From Lachnospiraceae bacterium UBA1066 (GTDB taxonomy: Bacteria > Bacillota > Clostridia > Lachnospirales > Lachnospiraceae), in assembly GCA_002316215.1 (NCBI GenBank), contig DCDB01000089.1:1-8006 (forward strand): a stretch of DNA of 8,006 nt, in the 5' to 3' direction. The notes below the pieces were generated by a model, which was not told where the DNA came from, did not search any database, and was given only the letters and a program-made list of their open reading frames with translations. The position numbers were made by a program, and so were the translations under genes. Below, one piece after another: positions 6,725-8,006 of this stretch; within the stretch, counting starts at the first letter, position 1, and each line of letters opens with the position of its first letter.

Positions 6725-7555
6725 ATGAAACCAATTGTTGTACGCGGCGGGGGTGATCTCGCTACGGGTACGATACTAAGGCTGTGTAAGGCCGGTTTTC
6801 CGGTCATTGTCCTGGAGTCCGGCTGTCCTGCGGCCATAAGACGCGAAGCTGCATTTTCCGAAGCCGTAAGATGCGGGAGCAAGACCGTGGAAGATGTGAC
6901 CTGCCGTCTTGCACCCGACGCGGAAAGCGCACTTAAATCCGTAAATGCTGCCGGGCCGCAGATGCTTGTCGATGAAAAAGCCCGGGCCGTTTCGCTTATA
7001 CGGCCGGAAATCCTGGTCGATGCGATTCTGGCCAAGAAAAATCTCGGGACGCACATGGATATGGCGCCTCTTACAATTGCGCTGGGTCCGGGTTTTAATG
7101 CCGGGAAAGATGTGCATTTTGTGATAGAAACCATGCGCGGCCATGATCTCGGAAGAATCATAAAAAACGGCAGCGCCCTGCCGAATACAGGCGTACCGGG
7201 TATGATCTGCGGATACGGGAAAGAGCGTGTCGTCCATGCACCGGCTTCCGGTATCCTGCATCTTTATCATGATATAGGAGATCTTGTAGAGAAAGATGAG
7301 CCGCTGGCTTTTCTTGAGACATCCGGCGATAAGATCCTCGTTCCTTCACCGCTTCGCGGTGTTTTAAGAGGCATTCTGCCGGATGGCTTTTCTGTTCCTT
7401 CCGGAATGAAAATGGCGGATGTGGATCCAAGAGCGGAAGAAAGAAAGAATTGTTTTACAGTTTCGGATAAAGCGCGCTGCATTGCAGGGAGCGTTCTTGA
7501 GCTGGTCTGTGCTTTCCAAAACGGTATGCGGAGCACTGCTGCAGAAGGAAAATAA
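6725..7555 (+). CDS. yqeB: YqeB (EF2563-family), selenium-dependent molybdenum hydroxylase maturation protein
   Basis: 276 residues from the ATG at 6725, slightly long for a family usually near 260-270. Residues 3-30 read like a nucleotide-binding N-terminus: a beta strand, then RGGGDLATG (7-15), then a helix. A central conserved block at 117-146 contains TIALGPGFNAG and ETMRGHDLGR. The C-terminal part carries APASGI (172-177) and a VPSPLRGVLRG strand pair with DVDPR at 232-236, suggesting a small beta-rich domain. Known: YqeB is tied by phylogenetic co-occurrence to SelD and Xdh-type enzymes and is thought to act in making or inserting the Se-containing molybdenum cofactor. The exact step is unproven. 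Inference: it is a cytoplasmic maturation factor for the xdh product, translated with yedF (16-nt gap). A 109-nt spacer separates it from yqeC. Confidence 0.92.
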   Translation: MKPIVVRGGGDLATGTILRLCKAGFPVIVLESGCPAAIRREAAFSEAVRCGSKTVEDVTCRLAPDAESALKSVNAAGPQMLVDEKARAVSLIRPEILVDAILAKKNLGTHMDMAPLTIALGPGFNAGKDVHFVIETMRGHDLGRIIKNGSALPNTGVPGMICGYGKERVVHAPASGILHLYHDIGDLVEKDEPLAFLETSGDKILVPSPLRGVLRGILPDGFSVPSGMKMADVDPRAEERKNCFTVSDKARCIAGSVLELVCAFQNGMRSTAAEGK

Positions 7556-7664
7556 GCTGTGCGGGATTATATTTAAACGGACAGGATAAAGAGAACCGCC
7601 GGAATTTCTGTATCGAAGACAGTATGAAGCAAGCTGTCATGATTTTTGTATCGGAGGCAGGAGA

Positions 7665-8006
7665 ATGAAAGCTTCGGTAATTTCCGTCATCGGGGCGGGA
7701 GGGAAGACGTCACTTGTCCATGCGCTGGCGGCTTTTTTCAGGATGGACGGAAAGACTGTCCTTGTGACGACTGCAGCCCATATGAAGAAAGAGGAAGGCG
7801 TTTTATTCAGCGAAAAGGAGATACTTTCATCTCTTTCTTCATACGGCTATGCATTTGCGGGCACGCCCGATCCTGAAAATGAAAACAAGATCACAGGTCT
7901 TCAGGAAGAAATTCTGGAGCGCATGAGGTCTTTTTTTGACATTATTATCTTTGAAGCCGACGGGGCGAGAGGGCTTCCCTTTAAGGCCCCGTATGAATGG
8001 GAGCCG
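7665..8006 (+). CDS. yqeC: YqeC, selenium-dependent hydroxylase accessory protein, putative P-loop NTPase (3' truncated by window)
   Basis: The frame runs from ATG 7665 through the window end, giving the first 114 residues of a family about 230 long. GGAGG at 7653-7657 lies 7 nt before the ATG. Residues 4-19 (SVIGAGGKTSLVHA region, K14) form a P-loop/Walker A after a beta strand. VTTAAHM at 34-40 matches the family's TTTTH-type strand. IIIFEADGARGLPFKAP (93-109) is the YqeC signature, with E97 and D99 in a Walker B-like position. Known: YqeC co-occurs with YqeB and SelD in genomes that have SDMH enzymes, and its precise reaction is unknown. Inference: nucleotide-driven installation or delivery of the selenium-modified molybdenum cofactor to Xdh. 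The family assignment is firm despite the truncation. Confidence 0.93.
   Translation, partial: MKASVISVIGAGGKTSLVHALAAFFRMDGKTVLVTTAAHMKKEEGVLFSEKEILSSLSSYGYAFAGTPDPENENKITGLQEEILERMRSFFDIIIFEADGARGLPFKAPYEWEP

Noticed and set aside
7618..7647. Hairpin GACAG/CTGTC (7618-7622 with 7634-7638) followed by TTTTT, terminator-like, before yqeC
   Set aside because: Only a 5-bp stem with an 11-nt loop and a 4-nt gap before the T run, and it lies directly before the yqeC SD. Too weak to call.
7646..7876. Plus-strand frame of 76 aa at the yqeC start
   Set aside because: Out of frame with the P-loop and EADGARGLPFKAP motifs; the true frame starts at 7665 and runs out of the window.

Overview
The window is a seven-gene, single-strand (+) segment that reads as a selenium-dependent molybdenum hydroxylase (SDMH) locus. 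The order is ygfK (3' part), xdh, hydA, selD, yedF, yqeB, yqeC (5' part). The gene content, Shine-Dalgarno-rich short leaders, moderate GC, and the SelD and Xdh protein style suggest an anaerobic member of the Bacillota, probably Clostridia and perhaps Lachnospiraceae. That placement comes from recognising the families, not from a search.

The first half (1-4646) holds the catabolic enzymes. The YgfK C-terminus carries two [4Fe-4S]-type cysteine sets. It overlaps by 14 nt a fused 860-aa xanthine-dehydrogenase-type hydroxylase that has two [2Fe-2S] clusters and a molybdopterin domain but no FAD domain. After a 118-nt spacer with a weak attenuator-like inverted repeat comes a D-hydantoinase/dihydropyrimidinase-family amidohydrolase with all metal ligands intact. 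Genes of these families recur together in anaerobic purine/uric acid degradation clusters of gut bacteria.

The second half (4850-8006) holds the selenium and cofactor genes. SelD makes selenophosphate from a Cys-type active site. YedF is a TusA-like plus DsrE-like protein of unknown function. YqeB and YqeC are the maturation proteins that comparative genomics links to the labile Se-containing molybdenum cofactor. The implied logic is that SelD supplies activated selenium, YqeB/YqeC (perhaps with YedF) help install it at the molybdenum site of Xdh, YgfK probably carries Xdh's electrons, and HydA opens a cyclic ureide or imide ring. No selenocysteine codon is needed anywhere in the window, and none is seen.

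selD is bracketed by two spacers of about 200 nt that are A-rich and repeat-bearing: a 28-bp tandem duplication upstream, and a 13-bp tandem repeat downstream (upstream of yedF). These are the least explained parts of the window. The gene system itself is a recognised type rather than a new one. No RNA genes, insertion sequences, CRISPR arrays or attachment sites were seen.
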